This document shows, piece by piece, positions 52,333-61,356 of a stretch of 64,000 bases of DNA (position 1 is its first letter; each line of letters opens with the position of its first letter). The DNA comes from J054 sp963850255 (GTDB taxonomy: Bacteria; Pseudomonadota; Gammaproteobacteria; Steroidobacterales; GCA-2729495), in the NCBI GenBank assembly GCA_963850255.1, contig CAWKLL010000023.1, positions 30,075 to 94,074 of the forward strand, written 5' to 3'. The notes beneath the pieces are model-generated. The model did not search any database. It was not told where the DNA came from and saw nothing but the letters and a program-made list of their open reading frames with translations. A program made the position numbers and the translations under genes.

Positions 52333-53517
52333 ATGATCAAACAACTGCAACATGAGATGGGCCTCAATCCGAATCGGGACGAGCGCTCTCGCCAGGAATT
52401 CGTCTCAGCGCTGCGCTCGCATGTGATGGCCGACATGGCCGCCAGCATGAAGCAGCGCTACCAGGATCACGCTGAGCCGGCCTTTGAGCGCGATCTTGGA
52501 CGCAAGCCGGCTGATGGTTCTGAAGTGCACAAACTGATGCAGGGTGACGACTATTTTCGCTTCTACAGCAGCATGCGCCGCAGCGCGCAGGAAATGACTT
52601 TCCGCTCGGTGATTCCTTCGGTTGATCGCGACCTCGAGGCATTGAACGAACGCGGCCGCCAGATTCGCGAGCAAGGCGTCGCCAGCGTCACTTTGGATAA
52701 GGAATTCGAAGTTCCCCGAAATGTTGCCAACATCGACGTGCATCTGGCGCCAGGCAGCTATCACACCGAGTACGCTGATGATGATGTTTCGGCAGGCGCC
52801 ATTTACGAAAATTCGATCAATGTATTCTCTTTCAACCAGATGGGTCGTAACGTAGACGACATCGGCTGGACGATGGCGAACTATGTGCGTCTGAAGTTCC
52901 CAGATTTCAAGCCTGAGAAAATTCTCGACTGCGGATGCACCGTTGGGCATAACACCGTGCCGTGGAAACTGACCTTCCCGCAGTCCGAAGTCACCGGAAT
53001 CGATGTCAGTGCAGCTCTGCTGCGCTACGCAGCGGCACGCGCTGATGGTTTCGATGCCGCCATCGACTACCGGCAGATGGATGCGACGCAGCTGGACTAC
53101 CCGGACAATCACTTCGACGTGGTGTTCTCGTCGATGTTCCTGCACGAGCTGCCGGTCAAGGATATACGCGCTTATCTGCGTGAGGCACATCGCGTGCTGA
53201 AGCCGGGCGGACTGCTGCTGAACATGGAGCTGCCGCCCAACTCACACCTGCCAGCATACGAGCAGTTCTATCTGGACTGGGATTCGTATTACAACAACGA
53301 GCCTTACTACAAAACTTTCCGCGACCAGGACTTTTCCGCGCTATGCAACGAGGCCGGTTTTAGTCGGGATCAGTATCTAGAGCTACAGGCGCCGCGCTAC
53401 ACCTTCACGGAGGAAGCTGAATTCGTCGAAACCATCAATACGGTCAGCGAGTTTGACGAAAAGACCGGCACACTGTCCGCAAAGCTGCGCTGGTTTGCAT
53501 TCGGCAGTTGGAAGTAG
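52333..53517 (+). CDS. SAM-dependent methyltransferase, second copy of module
   Basis: 394 residues. Residues 1-190 form a helical accessory domain (MKQRYQDHAEPAFERDLGRK, SMRRSAQEMTFRSVIPSVDR, IYENSINVFSFNQMGRNVDD), then methyltransferase: ILDCGCTVGHNTVPWKLTFP (motif I, 197-206), EVTGIDVSAALLRYAAARA, FDVVFSSMFLHELP (motif IV), VLKPGGLLLNMELPP. Same layout as the one at 30831. RBS CAGGAGGG upstream. Small partner starts 20 bases later. Divergent from HapK/SDR/LysR unit. Confidence 0.84.
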   Translation: MIKQLQHEMGLNPNRDERSRQEFVSALRSHVMADMAASMKQRYQDHAEPAFERDLGRKPADGSEVHKLMQGDDYFRFYSSMRRSAQEMTFRSVIPSVDRDLEALNERGRQIREQGVASVTLDKEFEVPRNVANIDVHLAPGSYHTEYADDDVSAGAIYENSINVFSFNQMGRNVDDIGWTMANYVRLKFPDFKPEKILDCGCTVGHNTVPWKLTFPQSEVTGIDVSAALLRYAAARADGFDAAIDYRQMDATQLDYPDNHFDVVFSSMFLHELPVKDIRAYLREAHRVLKPGGLLLNMELPPNSHLPAYEQFYLDWDSYYNNEPYYKTFRDQDFSALCNEAGFSRDQYLELQAPRYTFTEEAEFVETINTVSEFDEKTGTLSAKLRWFAFGSWK

Positions 53518-53537
53518 ACAAGGACAAGGAGATCAAG

Positions 53538-53909
53538 ATGTCACGTATTAAGATGGACAGCCGCGGTCGCAAGCCGCGCTTTTTCCCGAGCGCCGGTACC
53601 GATGAAACGGTGAGTATTCTGCTTGAGTTGGCTGCCGAGATATGGACGGTCAAAGAACGCCTCTACGTGGTGGAAAAAGCCGCGGCTGAAGCCGGGCTTA
53701 ATTTGTCCGAGCGCATCGAGTCGTGGCAGCCAGGCGAGGCAGAGACTGCGGAACTGGAGGCGCAACGCCAGCGCATGCTGAAGAACCTGTTCCGCTCGCT
53801 GGAACACAGCTACGCGAGCGGCGCGCAGCTGCGCGAGGAGATGGACGCGGCCGCCGAGCAGGACAAGGACCTGGCCGATACGATAGCCGAGCCCGGCCGC
53901 GCCGCCTGA
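53538..53909 (+). CDS. Small alpha-helical partner protein, second copy
   Basis: 123 residues from the ATG at 53538 with AAGGAG. Central helix ILLELAAEIWTVKERLYVVE and AGLNLSERIESWQPGE parallel the 81-residue protein at 31880 (EQVWVLKDRQIVME; GVDLRDELERFQPDE), with extra basic N-terminal (SRGRKPRFFPS) and acidic C-terminal helices. No known family. 20 bases after the methyltransferase. Followed by a strong terminator. Confidence 0.7.
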   Translation: MSRIKMDSRGRKPRFFPSAGTDETVSILLELAAEIWTVKERLYVVEKAAAEAGLNLSERIESWQPGEAETAELEAQRQRMLKNLFRSLEHSYASGAQLREEMDAAAEQDKDLADTIAEPGRAA

Positions 53910-53948
53910 GCGCTGCGGCGCGGAGTCGCGCATAATCAACACTTCACG

Positions 53949-53980
53949 GCTGCCGGGCATGGGCCCGGCAGCGTTGTTTA
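53949..53980 (+). terminator. Rho-independent terminator after the second methyltransferase module
   Basis: Ten-bp perfect stem GCTGCCGGGC/GCCCGGCAGC with an ATGG loop, followed by GTTGTTTA. It separates the module from the OYE gene, which would need its own promoter or read-through. Confidence 0.85.
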
Positions 53981-54001
53981 ATAGAGAGCGAAAGACCCGG
54001 T

Positions 54002-55978
54002 TTGACCGCCTACCCGACACTGTTCTCGCCGATCGAGATAGGTGGCCTCACGCTGCGCAACCGGATCGCGCATGCCGCCATCCTTACGCGCTTCGTGCGC
54101 AATGGCCAGGCCACCGATGAGCTGATCAACTATCACGCCAGCCGTGCCAGGGGCGGTGCGGCGATGATCGTCACTGAACCGATCGCGATGATCTCGCTGA
54201 ATAAGGACGGCGGTCGGCTGCGTGCCTACGACGACGGTGGCAGCGAATCGCTCAGGCGGCTGGCCGAGGCCGTAGAGTCGCAGGACTGTCGGCTACTGGG
54301 CCAGGTGCAGGACCCTGGTCGCGGCCGACACGAAGTGGGTCGCAACGACTCGGCCATCGGCGCGTCCGCGCTGCCTGACGATCTTAGCTGGACTGTGCCG
54401 CATGTGCTCGAGGCCGGCGAAATCCGCCGGATTATCGACGAGTGGGCCCAGTCCTGCGCGCGGCTCAAAGCGGCAGGTTTCTCCGGCGTGGAATTATCGT
54501 CTGCGCACGGTCACCTGTTTCACCAGTTCCTGTCGCCCTGGGCGAATTGTCGCGAGGACGAGTACGGTGGCGACCTTGAAGGCCGGACGCGCTTTATCCG
54601 CGAGCTACTGGATGCTATTCGTGCCGCTTGCGGGCGACCGTTCATTGTCGGCGCGAAACTGCCGGGCGACGACGGCGTACCGGATAGCATCGACCTCGCA
54701 GGAGCGGCGCGGATAGCGCGCAGGCTCGCTGAGCACGGGGAAATCGATTACTGGACCTTCGCCTGGGGCGCGCACGCGAACTCTCTATGGACGCACTTGC
54801 CGAATGCCCACGGCGAACGCGCACCGTACCTGCCGGCGATTCGCGAGTTGCGCCAGGCTGCGCCGGAGATTCCGACGGGTGCGCTTGGATATATCACCGA
54901 CCCCAATGAGGGCGAGACAGCGGTCAGCAATGGCACGGCGGATATTGTTTTTCTCGGCCGGCCATTGATCACTGACCCGGCATTCCCCAACAAAGCGCGC
55001 GCGGGCAGGGAGCCCGAGATTCGTTATTGTGTGTCCTGCAATACCTGCTGGCGCTCCATCATCGATGGGCACCGGCTTGAGTGCGACAACAATCCACGTG
55101 TTGCCGCGGCCGATGAAGCGGATTGGCGACCGAGCAAGGTAAAAAATGCGCACCGGGTGGTGGTGGTCGGTTCTGGTATCGCCGGGCTTGAAGCGGCCTG
55201 GGTTGCTGCAGCCCGCGGCCACAAGGTCACCTTGTTTGGCATGGCCGATGAAGTGGGTGGTAAAACTCGTCTGCACGCGACGCTGCCCGGTGGCGAGAAC
55301 CTGAGCAGTATCTATGACTATCAATACCTGGCCGGCAGACGTCATGGGGTCAAGTACGAGCTGGGCGTCAGCGGCGATCTCGACAATGTGATGACGCTGA
55401 ACCCGGACACGGTGCTATTGGCTACCGGTGCGGCAATGCGCGCGCCTGCCTTTGTGCCGGCCGAATACCTGGAAGAAGGCCTGGTGATGGACCTGCGAAC
55501 GCTGATGCAGTCTCTGCAGGGGCGCACTCGACAGGAACAGGGGCGCATCCTGTTGCTCGATCGTGACCATACGGAAATGACCTACGCCGCGGCTGAGCAA
55601 CTGGCCGGCCTTTTCGAGCACGTTACCATCGTTACGCCGAGAGAACGCCTGGCTTCGGACTGCGCGCTGGTAAATCGCCAGGAAATCTACCAACGGCTCT
55701 ATGATCGTCGTGTCCAGATTCTCACCAGCTGTGAACCCTTGAATACGGACGCGCTGGAAGACGGCGAGATACACGCAGTCAATGTTTATAACGGCGATGT
55801 AACCGTAGTGCCGGATATTGTGGCGATAACGTATTCGACAGTCCGCAAACCGAATGATGCAATGCGTGAGCCCCTGCAGGCTCGTCATGTTGATGTTCAG
55901 ACTATCGGTGACTGCCACGCACCGCGCTCGGTGTTAGCCGCAACCCGACACGGTTACACTGCAGGCATGAAAATCTGA
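54002..55978 (+). CDS. OYE-type NADH:flavin oxidoreductase / 2,4-dienoyl-CoA reductase-like
   Basis: 658 residues; TTG start. N-terminal FMN (beta/alpha)8 barrel (FSPIEIGGLTLRNRI, GVELSSAHGHLFHQFLSPW, RTRFIRELLDAIR), a Cys cluster C-x2-C-x2-C-x11-C (CVSCNTCW...LEC) for a [4Fe-4S], and a C-terminal FAD/NAD(P) domain (VVVVGSGIAGLEAAWVAAAR, VLLATGAAMRAPAF). FadH/trimethylamine dehydrogenase/BaiCD-like layout. Reduces an enoyl or enone substrate. 92 bases after the small gene, with a terminator in between. Confidence 0.88.
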   Translation: MTAYPTLFSPIEIGGLTLRNRIAHAAILTRFVRNGQATDELINYHASRARGGAAMIVTEPIAMISLNKDGGRLRAYDDGGSESLRRLAEAVESQDCRLLGQVQDPGRGRHEVGRNDSAIGASALPDDLSWTVPHVLEAGEIRRIIDEWAQSCARLKAAGFSGVELSSAHGHLFHQFLSPWANCREDEYGGDLEGRTRFIRELLDAIRAACGRPFIVGAKLPGDDGVPDSIDLAGAARIARRLAEHGEIDYWTFAWGAHANSLWTHLPNAHGERAPYLPAIRELRQAAPEIPTGALGYITDPNEGETAVSNGTADIVFLGRPLITDPAFPNKARAGREPEIRYCVSCNTCWRSIIDGHRLECDNNPRVAAADEADWRPSKVKNAHRVVVVGSGIAGLEAAWVAAARGHKVTLFGMADEVGGKTRLHATLPGGENLSSIYDYQYLAGRRHGVKYELGVSGDLDNVMTLNPDTVLLATGAAMRAPAFVPAEYLEEGLVMDLRTLMQSLQGRTRQEQGRILLLDRDHTEMTYAAAEQLAGLFEHVTIVTPRERLASDCALVNRQEIYQRLYDRRVQILTSCEPLNTDALEDGEIHAVNVYNGDVTVVPDIVAITYSTVRKPNDAMREPLQARHVDVQTIGDCHAPRSVLAATRHGYTAGMKI

Positions 55979-56020
55979 CTTTGGATTGCTTCCCGGCGTC
56001 GCAGCGTCGGCGAGGAAAAG

Positions 56021-56620
56021 ATGCCCAATAACCGCGATCACCAACCTGCCTGGAATGCCGACCAGCCGCTGGAATCTATCCCTGCGCTTGCCTGGCAAAT
56101 GCTTGCCGATGGTGCTTCGCGCCCGGCGGCAGCATTCCATACGCCGGTGCTGGCAACCCAGGCAGAAACAGGGCCGGAACTGCGCACCGTTGTGCTGCGT
56201 GCCGCTGAGGCTGATCAACAGACACTGATTTGTCATACCGACCTGCGCTCGCCGAAACTGCGCGAATTGAGCCTGCGCAATTCAACGGTCTGGCTGTTTT
56301 ACGATGCGCTTGCCAAGGTGCAGTTACGCATCAAGGGCGTCGCTACCCTGCACCAGGGTGACGAGCTGGCGCGGCAGCGCTGGCAGGCCAGCAGCGAGCG
56401 AAGCCGGCAGTGTTATCGTCATCGACTGGCCCCTGGCAACGAGGTCGAAGACCCCGATGATGCACTGCTTGCCTTGCCGGACGATGGGTTTGTCAATTTC
56501 GCGGTTATTCGCAGCCAGGTGCAAAGCCTGGAATGGCTGTATCTGCGTTCTGCCGGACATCGACGCGCCCGGTTCGTCTTTAAGCATGAGCAGTGGCAAG
56601 GGGCCTGGCTGGCGCCCTGA
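56021..56620 (+). CDS. Pyridoxamine 5'-phosphate oxidase-family FMN protein (Alr4036 type)
   Basis: 199 residues. PALAWQMLADGASRPAAAFH, LATQAETGPELRTVVLRAA, TLICHTDLRSPKLRELSLRN, VWLFYDALAKVQLRIKGVAT and VQSLEWLYLRSAGHRRARF fit the Alr4036/PNPOx-like group. FMN-dependent oxidase or reductase of unknown substrate. 42 bases after the OYE gene; convergent with the MipA-like gene. Confidence 0.8.
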   Translation: MPNNRDHQPAWNADQPLESIPALAWQMLADGASRPAAAFHTPVLATQAETGPELRTVVLRAAEADQQTLICHTDLRSPKLRELSLRNSTVWLFYDALAKVQLRIKGVATLHQGDELARQRWQASSERSRQCYRHRLAPGNEVEDPDDALLALPDDGFVNFAVIRSQVQSLEWLYLRSAGHRRARFVFKHEQWQGAWLAP

Positions 56621-56628
56621 GCGTCGAT

Positions 56629-57510
56629 TCAGTCTTCCAGTACCGGAACGCGTCGGCGGCTTTCCCAGAATTTCCACAATACTGCGACAAACACTGAACC
56701 GCTGATGTCGTCTACGAAGAGCGGGCTGTCACTGTTTTTAGCGCCCTGGTGAAAACCGATGCGCATGCCGGTCACTACTTCGTAGCGAGAAGCCAGCTGC
56801 TTCCGGAAGGAAAGTCCCAGCTCGGTGCCGATGTAGCCGCCCCCGGCATCGAAAGCTTCTCGGCTGGAGACGGCGAACTGCGGCTGTACGCCATAGAAAT
56901 AATTCGCATAGTCACTGGTCGCGAAGCTGGAAGAAATGATAAAACTCAGTTCGTCCTTGCGATCGTCTGAGAATCGTTTGCGCAGGCGGATTTCGGGCGC
57001 GAACACAATGCCCTGAAACCGCGGGTCCAGGCCCGGCCAGGAAATTGCCGCGCGCAACGGAAGTTGAAGAAAAGCTTTCCAGCGCGTCGGTTGATGATCC
57101 ACAAACTGCAGGCTGAGTTCAGGCCCGACTTCGAGCAGGAAGTCCAGATCGGGCATGCCGGTGCGGACTTCAATGTCTTCACTGTCGGCGCCAAAGTTAA
57201 TGTCGAAGTCGATATCAAGCTTTATGCGATCGCGCCGGAACACCACGCCTCGAAGTGGGCTGTCGGTTTCTTCGCCAAGGCGCAGAAAACGACCGCGATA
57301 GCGTGGGAAGGGCAGGGGCACAATGTTGTACTTGGGTTTCTGACGAGCCGGGATAGATGCTGCCGTAGCGGCTAAATGCAGCCAGGCTCCATTCCCATAA
57401 GGGTTCCGTTGGCTGTTCGGCGGCCTCATCGGTGCTATCCGCGGCCTTCCGCCCCGCCGGTCAGCAGCAGGCTCAGTGCTAGCAAAGCTGACAGACTGCT
57501 TGGTTCTCAT
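56629..57510 (-). CDS. MipA/OmpV-family outer membrane protein, three +1 frame breaks near the N-terminus
   Basis: After residue about 60 the frame gives a clean MipA barrel: KYNIVPLPFPRYRGRFLRLG, RIKLDIDFDINFGADSEDIE, GGGYIGTELGLSFRKQ, FVAVLWKFWESRRR. The N-terminus as written has no signal peptide; shifting frames shows the pieces LSALLALSLLLTGGAEGRG (+1) and DSTDEAAEQPTEPLWEWSLA plus AFSRYGSIYPGSSET (+2), then back. Three extra bases at about 57484-57500, 57431-57450, and 57328-57350 would explain it. Outer membrane scaffold for murein-synthesising machinery in the family; the role here is unknown. Confidence 0.78.
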   Translation of the reverse strand: MRTKQSVSFASTEPAADRRGGRPRIAPMRPPNSQRNPYGNGAWLHLAATAASIPARQKPKYNIVPLPFPRYRGRFLRLGEETDSPLRGVVFRRDRIKLDIDFDINFGADSEDIEVRTGMPDLDFLLEVGPELSLQFVDHQPTRWKAFLQLPLRAAISWPGLDPRFQGIVFAPEIRLRKRFSDDRKDELSFIISSSFATSDYANYFYGVQPQFAVSSREAFDAGGGYIGTELGLSFRKQLASRYEVVTGMRIGFHQGAKNSDSPLFVDDISGSVFVAVLWKFWESRRRVPVLED

Positions 57511-57582
57511 GGGCCGCTCAGTCGAATTTCAGTTGTCAGGATGTTCGCTGACTGTCGCGCTGCCGATGTCGCCGCGGCGATC

Positions 57583-58779
57583 TTATTGGGCAGAATCGTC
57601 AAATTGAAAACGAATGTAGTGCAAGACGCCTGTGGTTTCTACCGGAATACCGTCTACGACTCGTGGTTTGTATTTAAATTTCAAGGCCGCTTGAATAGCT
57701 GCCCGCTCGAATACCGAGTTGGTAGATTCCACCACTTCAACATCACGGATAGTACCTATGGTTGTTACAGTGAAGCGCAGTAATACCCAGCCTTCGAGTT
57801 CCATGCTTACGGCTCGGCGCGGGTAGATTGGGGCTACTTTGACAAGCGGCATGTAGTCCGCGTCCTGAATGTCAAAGCCGCTGGCGCCGCTAATTCTCAC
57901 GCCGACACCCGTATTAATGGCTTTGTTGCTGAAATTGACGCTAATGCCGCCAGCATCCGGATCTGCCATGGGTGGCACCAGCTCAGACTCCGGCGCTGCC
58001 TCCGGCGGCGGCAGTTTGTCGGGCTTCGGTTTTTTGGTTTCTAGTGTCTCCTCACGCTGAATCCTTACAAAGTCAGGCATATAGATACGCGTTTCTTCCG
58101 TCAGCGCCCGTTCGCCTGTTTCGATTAGTCGCTGCATCCCAAACACCAGCACTCCGGTTACCAGTATGGCAAGACTTAATGACACGGCGACGCGAACAGG
58201 TGTGGGCAGGGCAGGGAGCCGGGATGCACTGCCGCCGACGAGAAATTGATGGTCAGTGCGCAGGCTTTCGTTGTGTTGGTTAGCGAAGCGGGTCAGCAAT
58301 ACGGCGGGAAATACGCCGGACAGGGCGCCTACCATGCCTGCCATAGTGGTCATGGTCGCCTGCGCGACGCCGCCTGCCACCGCACGGGGTGAACTGCTGC
58401 CGACGATAGCCATAACGTCGAAAATCACAATCATGCCCGTCACGGTGCCCAGCAGCCCGAGCAATGGGCATACGGAGGCGAGGGTGCGGATCATCGGTAT
58501 GCCCGTCTGCAGGCGCTGATCCAGTTGCGAGATTTCTCCCTCGCGGATGGCCTCGAAATTCCAGGAGCCTTCGTCGGATCGAGCGGACAGCTCGTCGAAG
58601 GCCGTCTTAACGTGACGATGATGTTCGGTACGCAGATACAGGAGCCGCTCGATAATCATCGTCCACATGACGCAGATCACCACGGCGATCCAAACTATGA
58701 CCTGGCCACCCTGTTCCAGGAAGTCCCTAATGGTTTCGACCGCATCGAATAGTGCTGCCAACCTACTCCCCCAGAGCAA
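57583..58779 (-). CDS. ExbB-TonB fusion protein
   Basis: 398 residues in a single frame. N-terminal about 1-180 is an ExbB/TolQ/MotA proton-channel subunit: VIVWIAVVICVMWTMIIERL, GIPMIRTLASVCPLLGLLGT, AVAGGVAQATMTTMAGMVGA. Then VRVAVSLSLAILVTGVLVFG (about 195-215) is a TonB-type anchor, followed by a Lys-Pro-rich linker (KKPKPDKLPPPEAAPE), and the TonB C-terminal domain YPRRAVSMELEGWVLLRFTV...FERAAIQAALKFKYKPRVVD. Normally ExbB, ExbD and TonB are separate; no ExbD is seen here. Would energise outer membrane transport. No receptor gene adjoins. Confidence 0.85.
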   Translation of the reverse strand: MLWGSRLAALFDAVETIRDFLEQGGQVIVWIAVVICVMWTMIIERLLYLRTEHHRHVKTAFDELSARSDEGSWNFEAIREGEISQLDQRLQTGIPMIRTLASVCPLLGLLGTVTGMIVIFDVMAIVGSSSPRAVAGGVAQATMTTMAGMVGALSGVFPAVLLTRFANQHNESLRTDHQFLVGGSASRLPALPTPVRVAVSLSLAILVTGVLVFGMQRLIETGERALTEETRIYMPDFVRIQREETLETKKPKPDKLPPPEAAPESELVPPMADPDAGGISVNFSNKAINTGVGVRISGASGFDIQDADYMPLVKVAPIYPRRAVSMELEGWVLLRFTVTTIGTIRDVEVVESTNSVFERAAIQAALKFKYKPRVVDGIPVETTGVLHYIRFQFDDSAQ

Positions 58780-59036
58780 AACGGCCTAAATACTATACAC
58801 GTACTCTGGTTGATGGCGTTCCTGCAATCCGTACTTTTGCGGATACCACCGAAGCAAGTTTACCTGTTGTTCGCGGCTAATTTGCTAGCCGCGCTGCGCA
58901 ACAGAGGCGAAAGTCGGCGTGATTATTATGCTGCCTAGGTAGCAACCGCTATAGCTCGGCCGGAGGACGGCTGTTAGTTTCTACCGGGCGGCCTTTGCCG
59001 CCGCAGAGTCTGTCGGTGACCGGTCCGGGGGGGAGT

Positions 59037-60053
59037 ATGCATATTGACCTGATACTGGCGCCGAACGCGCCGGCTGAACGACTGGCCGAGCTCGCACAGC
59101 TGGCCGAGAGTTTCGGAATTAATGGCATCTGGACCTCGAACATGCACGACGGTCGCGATCCCTTCGTTAATTTTGTTGATACGGCGCGCGCCACCAGCAA
59201 GATCCTGTTTGGCCCGGTTGCCGTTTCGCCCTACGAACTGCACCCGCTTAAAATGGGTAATGCTTTACTGACCCTGAACGAAATCGCTGGTGGTCGGGCG
59301 CGCATAGGCGTTGCCGCAGGTGACGGCGGCACGGCCTATGCCATGGGTCAGCAAGCGACGCGTAGATTGCGCGCTGTGCGGGAATGCATCGAGATCATCG
59401 ACGCGATGGCTACGAGCGAACTGGTTCAGTATCACGGCGAGATGTACAGGGTGCGCTGGTATCACGCCGATTGGGTGACCCAAGCGAAACCCGCTGTCTA
59501 TGTATGCGCGGGTGGTCCCCAGTTACTGCGCTCGAGTGCCCGCTATGCAGAAGGGATTTTCCTCGGCGACCATCTGCCGGAACATGTTGCCGAAGTTCGC
59601 GAGGCTATTGATCAGGAAATTGCCGCCCACAATCCGCATCGCGATAATTTCAGGCTGCTTAACTTCTGGGCCTGGCACGTGAAGAAAGACGCAGAGGCGG
59701 CGCTGGCCGAATCAAGGATGTGGCTGGCTGCCCGTGTTACTCCGTGGCCTGCCTACTATCACCGTGGCATTTTGCCCGACGATGAGATGCAGGTGGTCTG
59801 GGACAATACTGACGCACTCAACCGGGCCTTCTACTCGAAGGATTCGAATATCCCTGAGATCCCGCGCGGCATCCTCGATAAACTATGTCGACGCTGCACG
59901 GCTGCCTCACCGCTAAGCGAGATCGATCATGAAATTGAACGGCTGCGTCAGTTTCAGGACGCCGGCCTCACGGATCTGGCATTGCGCGTTTATGCGGAGC
60001 CGGCGGAAACTATTCGGGTGATAGGCGAGCGCGTAATACCGGCACTCAATTGA
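59037..60053 (+). CDS. LLM-class flavin-dependent oxidoreductase (luciferase-like)
   Basis: 338 residues from ATG 59037 (GGGGGGGAG upstream). MHIDLILAPNAPAERLAELA, ESFGINGIWTSNMHDGRDPF, TSKILFGPVAVSPYELHPLK, LNEIAGGRARIGVAAGDGGT, EMYRVRWYHADWV, VCAGGPQLLRSSARYAEGIF fit F420/FMN bacterial luciferase-fold enzymes. Mono-oxygenase or F420 reductase; cofactor not determined. The upstream region 58780-59036 has weak hairpins (GCGGCTA-N6-TAGCCGC) but no gene. Confidence 0.86.
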   Translation: MHIDLILAPNAPAERLAELAQLAESFGINGIWTSNMHDGRDPFVNFVDTARATSKILFGPVAVSPYELHPLKMGNALLTLNEIAGGRARIGVAAGDGGTAYAMGQQATRRLRAVRECIEIIDAMATSELVQYHGEMYRVRWYHADWVTQAKPAVYVCAGGPQLLRSSARYAEGIFLGDHLPEHVAEVREAIDQEIAAHNPHRDNFRLLNFWAWHVKKDAEAALAESRMWLAARVTPWPAYYHRGILPDDEMQVVWDNTDALNRAFYSKDSNIPEIPRGILDKLCRRCTAASPLSEIDHEIERLRQFQDAGLTDLALRVYAEPAETIRVIGERVIPALN

Positions 60054-60082
60054 TTTGTGTTTCTGCCGGCAGGCTTTTCAGG

Positions 60083-60604
60083 CTACTTGAACAACCAGTT
60101 GCCCGGATAGCGCTGATGCAGCCGACGATCCAGTCCCCACCAATGACCGGTAGGGAAGACTACAAATAGCAAGGCAATGAGGTTTAGCGGAATAAGTGAT
60201 GCATCGTAGAAACCGCCCAGACCAAAGTTTACCATCAGGAAGATAGCCACCAGACCTGCTGAACGAGTCATTAGCCCAAGCAACAAGCCGATGGCGACAG
60301 CCGCTTCGCCCCAGGTGACAACCCAACCGATGAACTGCGAATTGGGGATGATAAATCCCTCAAGATACTGGCCCTGCAATGAGCTGGGGTCAATTTCGGA
60401 CAGGCGCTTGGTGAACAGTTCCAGCGGGTAATCGCTGAACATATAGTCGCGCTGGACTTTGTTGAAGGTTGCGCCGGCAAAAAAGATGCCAAACAAAAGA
60501 CGTAGCAGTAACAGAAAACCGATACCGAGGGCCTTCAGCGGCTTTTGCTTGATCAGCGCCAGGCCGAATGCGGGCCGCGTCGATGCGATGGTCGTTTCAA
60601 TCAT
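60083..60604 (-). CDS. DoxX-family membrane protein
   Basis: 173 residues, four to five helices. ALGIGFLLLLRLLFGIFFAG, FIGWVVTWGEAAVAIGLLLG, SAGLVAIFLMVNFGLGGF and LIALLFVVFPTGHWWGLDRR fit the DoxX/TQO-DoxD group. In archaea DoxD is a thiosulfate:quinone oxidoreductase subunit; in bacteria its role is mostly unknown. Convergent with the LLM gene; 30 bases from the following minus gene. Confidence 0.82.
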   Translation of the reverse strand: MIETTIASTRPAFGLALIKQKPLKALGIGFLLLLRLLFGIFFAGATFNKVQRDYMFSDYPLELFTKRLSEIDPSSLQGQYLEGFIIPNSQFIGWVVTWGEAAVAIGLLLGLMTRSAGLVAIFLMVNFGLGGFYDASLIPLNLIALLFVVFPTGHWWGLDRRLHQRYPGNWLFK

Positions 60605-60634
60605 TGATGCTGCTCCCTCTGGTTTAGGCTTGCA

Positions 60635-61165
60635 CTAGGTCGCGGGTTTAAGACTGGCGAGAAGATCTCGGCCGTCGGAGAAATCCAGCAGTTCGCATTG
60701 CCCCAGCTCAATTTCACTGCCATCAGCCCCGGTCCGCCACCAACGCCCGTCACGCTGATCGATCTGCGTGTCTGCCGGTAGACGAATTGTCAATGTCGCG
60801 GCATCCACGGTAGCTTCCTGTTCCGTGATTACGCGTGCCTGAAGGCTGTTCCGATCGTCTAGCTCGTAGATCGTCATAGCGCGCAAATCATCGGTCTTTG
60901 GGCTAATAAACTGCACCAGGTAGTCCCAGATGGTCGCAATCTGTTGCCAGAACGTATCTTCCAGCAGGTTGTAGATGACCAAAGGCGGCCCGTCTGTCGC
61001 AGCTTCGGATCGCTCGCAGCGCACGACGTCGTTGCAGACAGTGCATAGCTCGCTAACGCCGACCCGCAGGTCTGGGTCTACCTGGGCTTGCGCGCTGCCG
61101 ATCAGGCACAGTGCAGTGGTGGCAATGAGTAGCGCGTGCCTTAATTTCGCTTCTAACCTGGTCAC
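60635..61165 (-). CDS. Exported Cys-pair protein of unknown function
   Basis: 176 residues from the GTG at 61165 (AGGGA nine bases upstream). Signal peptide (HALLIATTALCLIGSAQA). Mature: SELCTVCNDVVRCE has three Cys close together, then LLEDTFWQQIATIWDYLVQF. GQCELLDFSDG has the fourth. No family recognised. Periplasmic, maybe metal or disulfide. A hairpin GGCCTGCT-GAA-AGCAGGCC at 61198-61216 lies in its 5' leader. Confidence 0.55.
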   Translation of the reverse strand: MTRLEAKLRHALLIATTALCLIGSAQAQVDPDLRVGVSELCTVCNDVVRCERSEAATDGPPLVIYNLLEDTFWQQIATIWDYLVQFISPKTDDLRAMTIYELDDRNSLQARVITEQEATVDAATLTIRLPADTQIDQRDGRWWRTGADGSEIELGQCELLDFSDGRDLLASLKPAT

Positions 61166-61356
61166 TAGATCCGGTTCCCTGTTCGTCGCATTCTGCCGGC
61201 CTGCTGAAAGCAGGCCCAGGCAGAATGCATTGTGCAATATCTGACGGGTTTCGTCGGCTGCGCGCTGCTATGAAAAGTCACCACTTCTTGGCAGGCCGGC
61301 GCCGCTGAGTTGTGTTCGCGGTTGGTCGCTTGATAGCAGCTTTTAGCCCATCCGCC

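Noticed and set aside
61198..61216. GGCCTGCT/AGCAGGCC hairpin as a terminator
   Set aside because: Strong stem but no T-tract on either side; may be a leader structure only.
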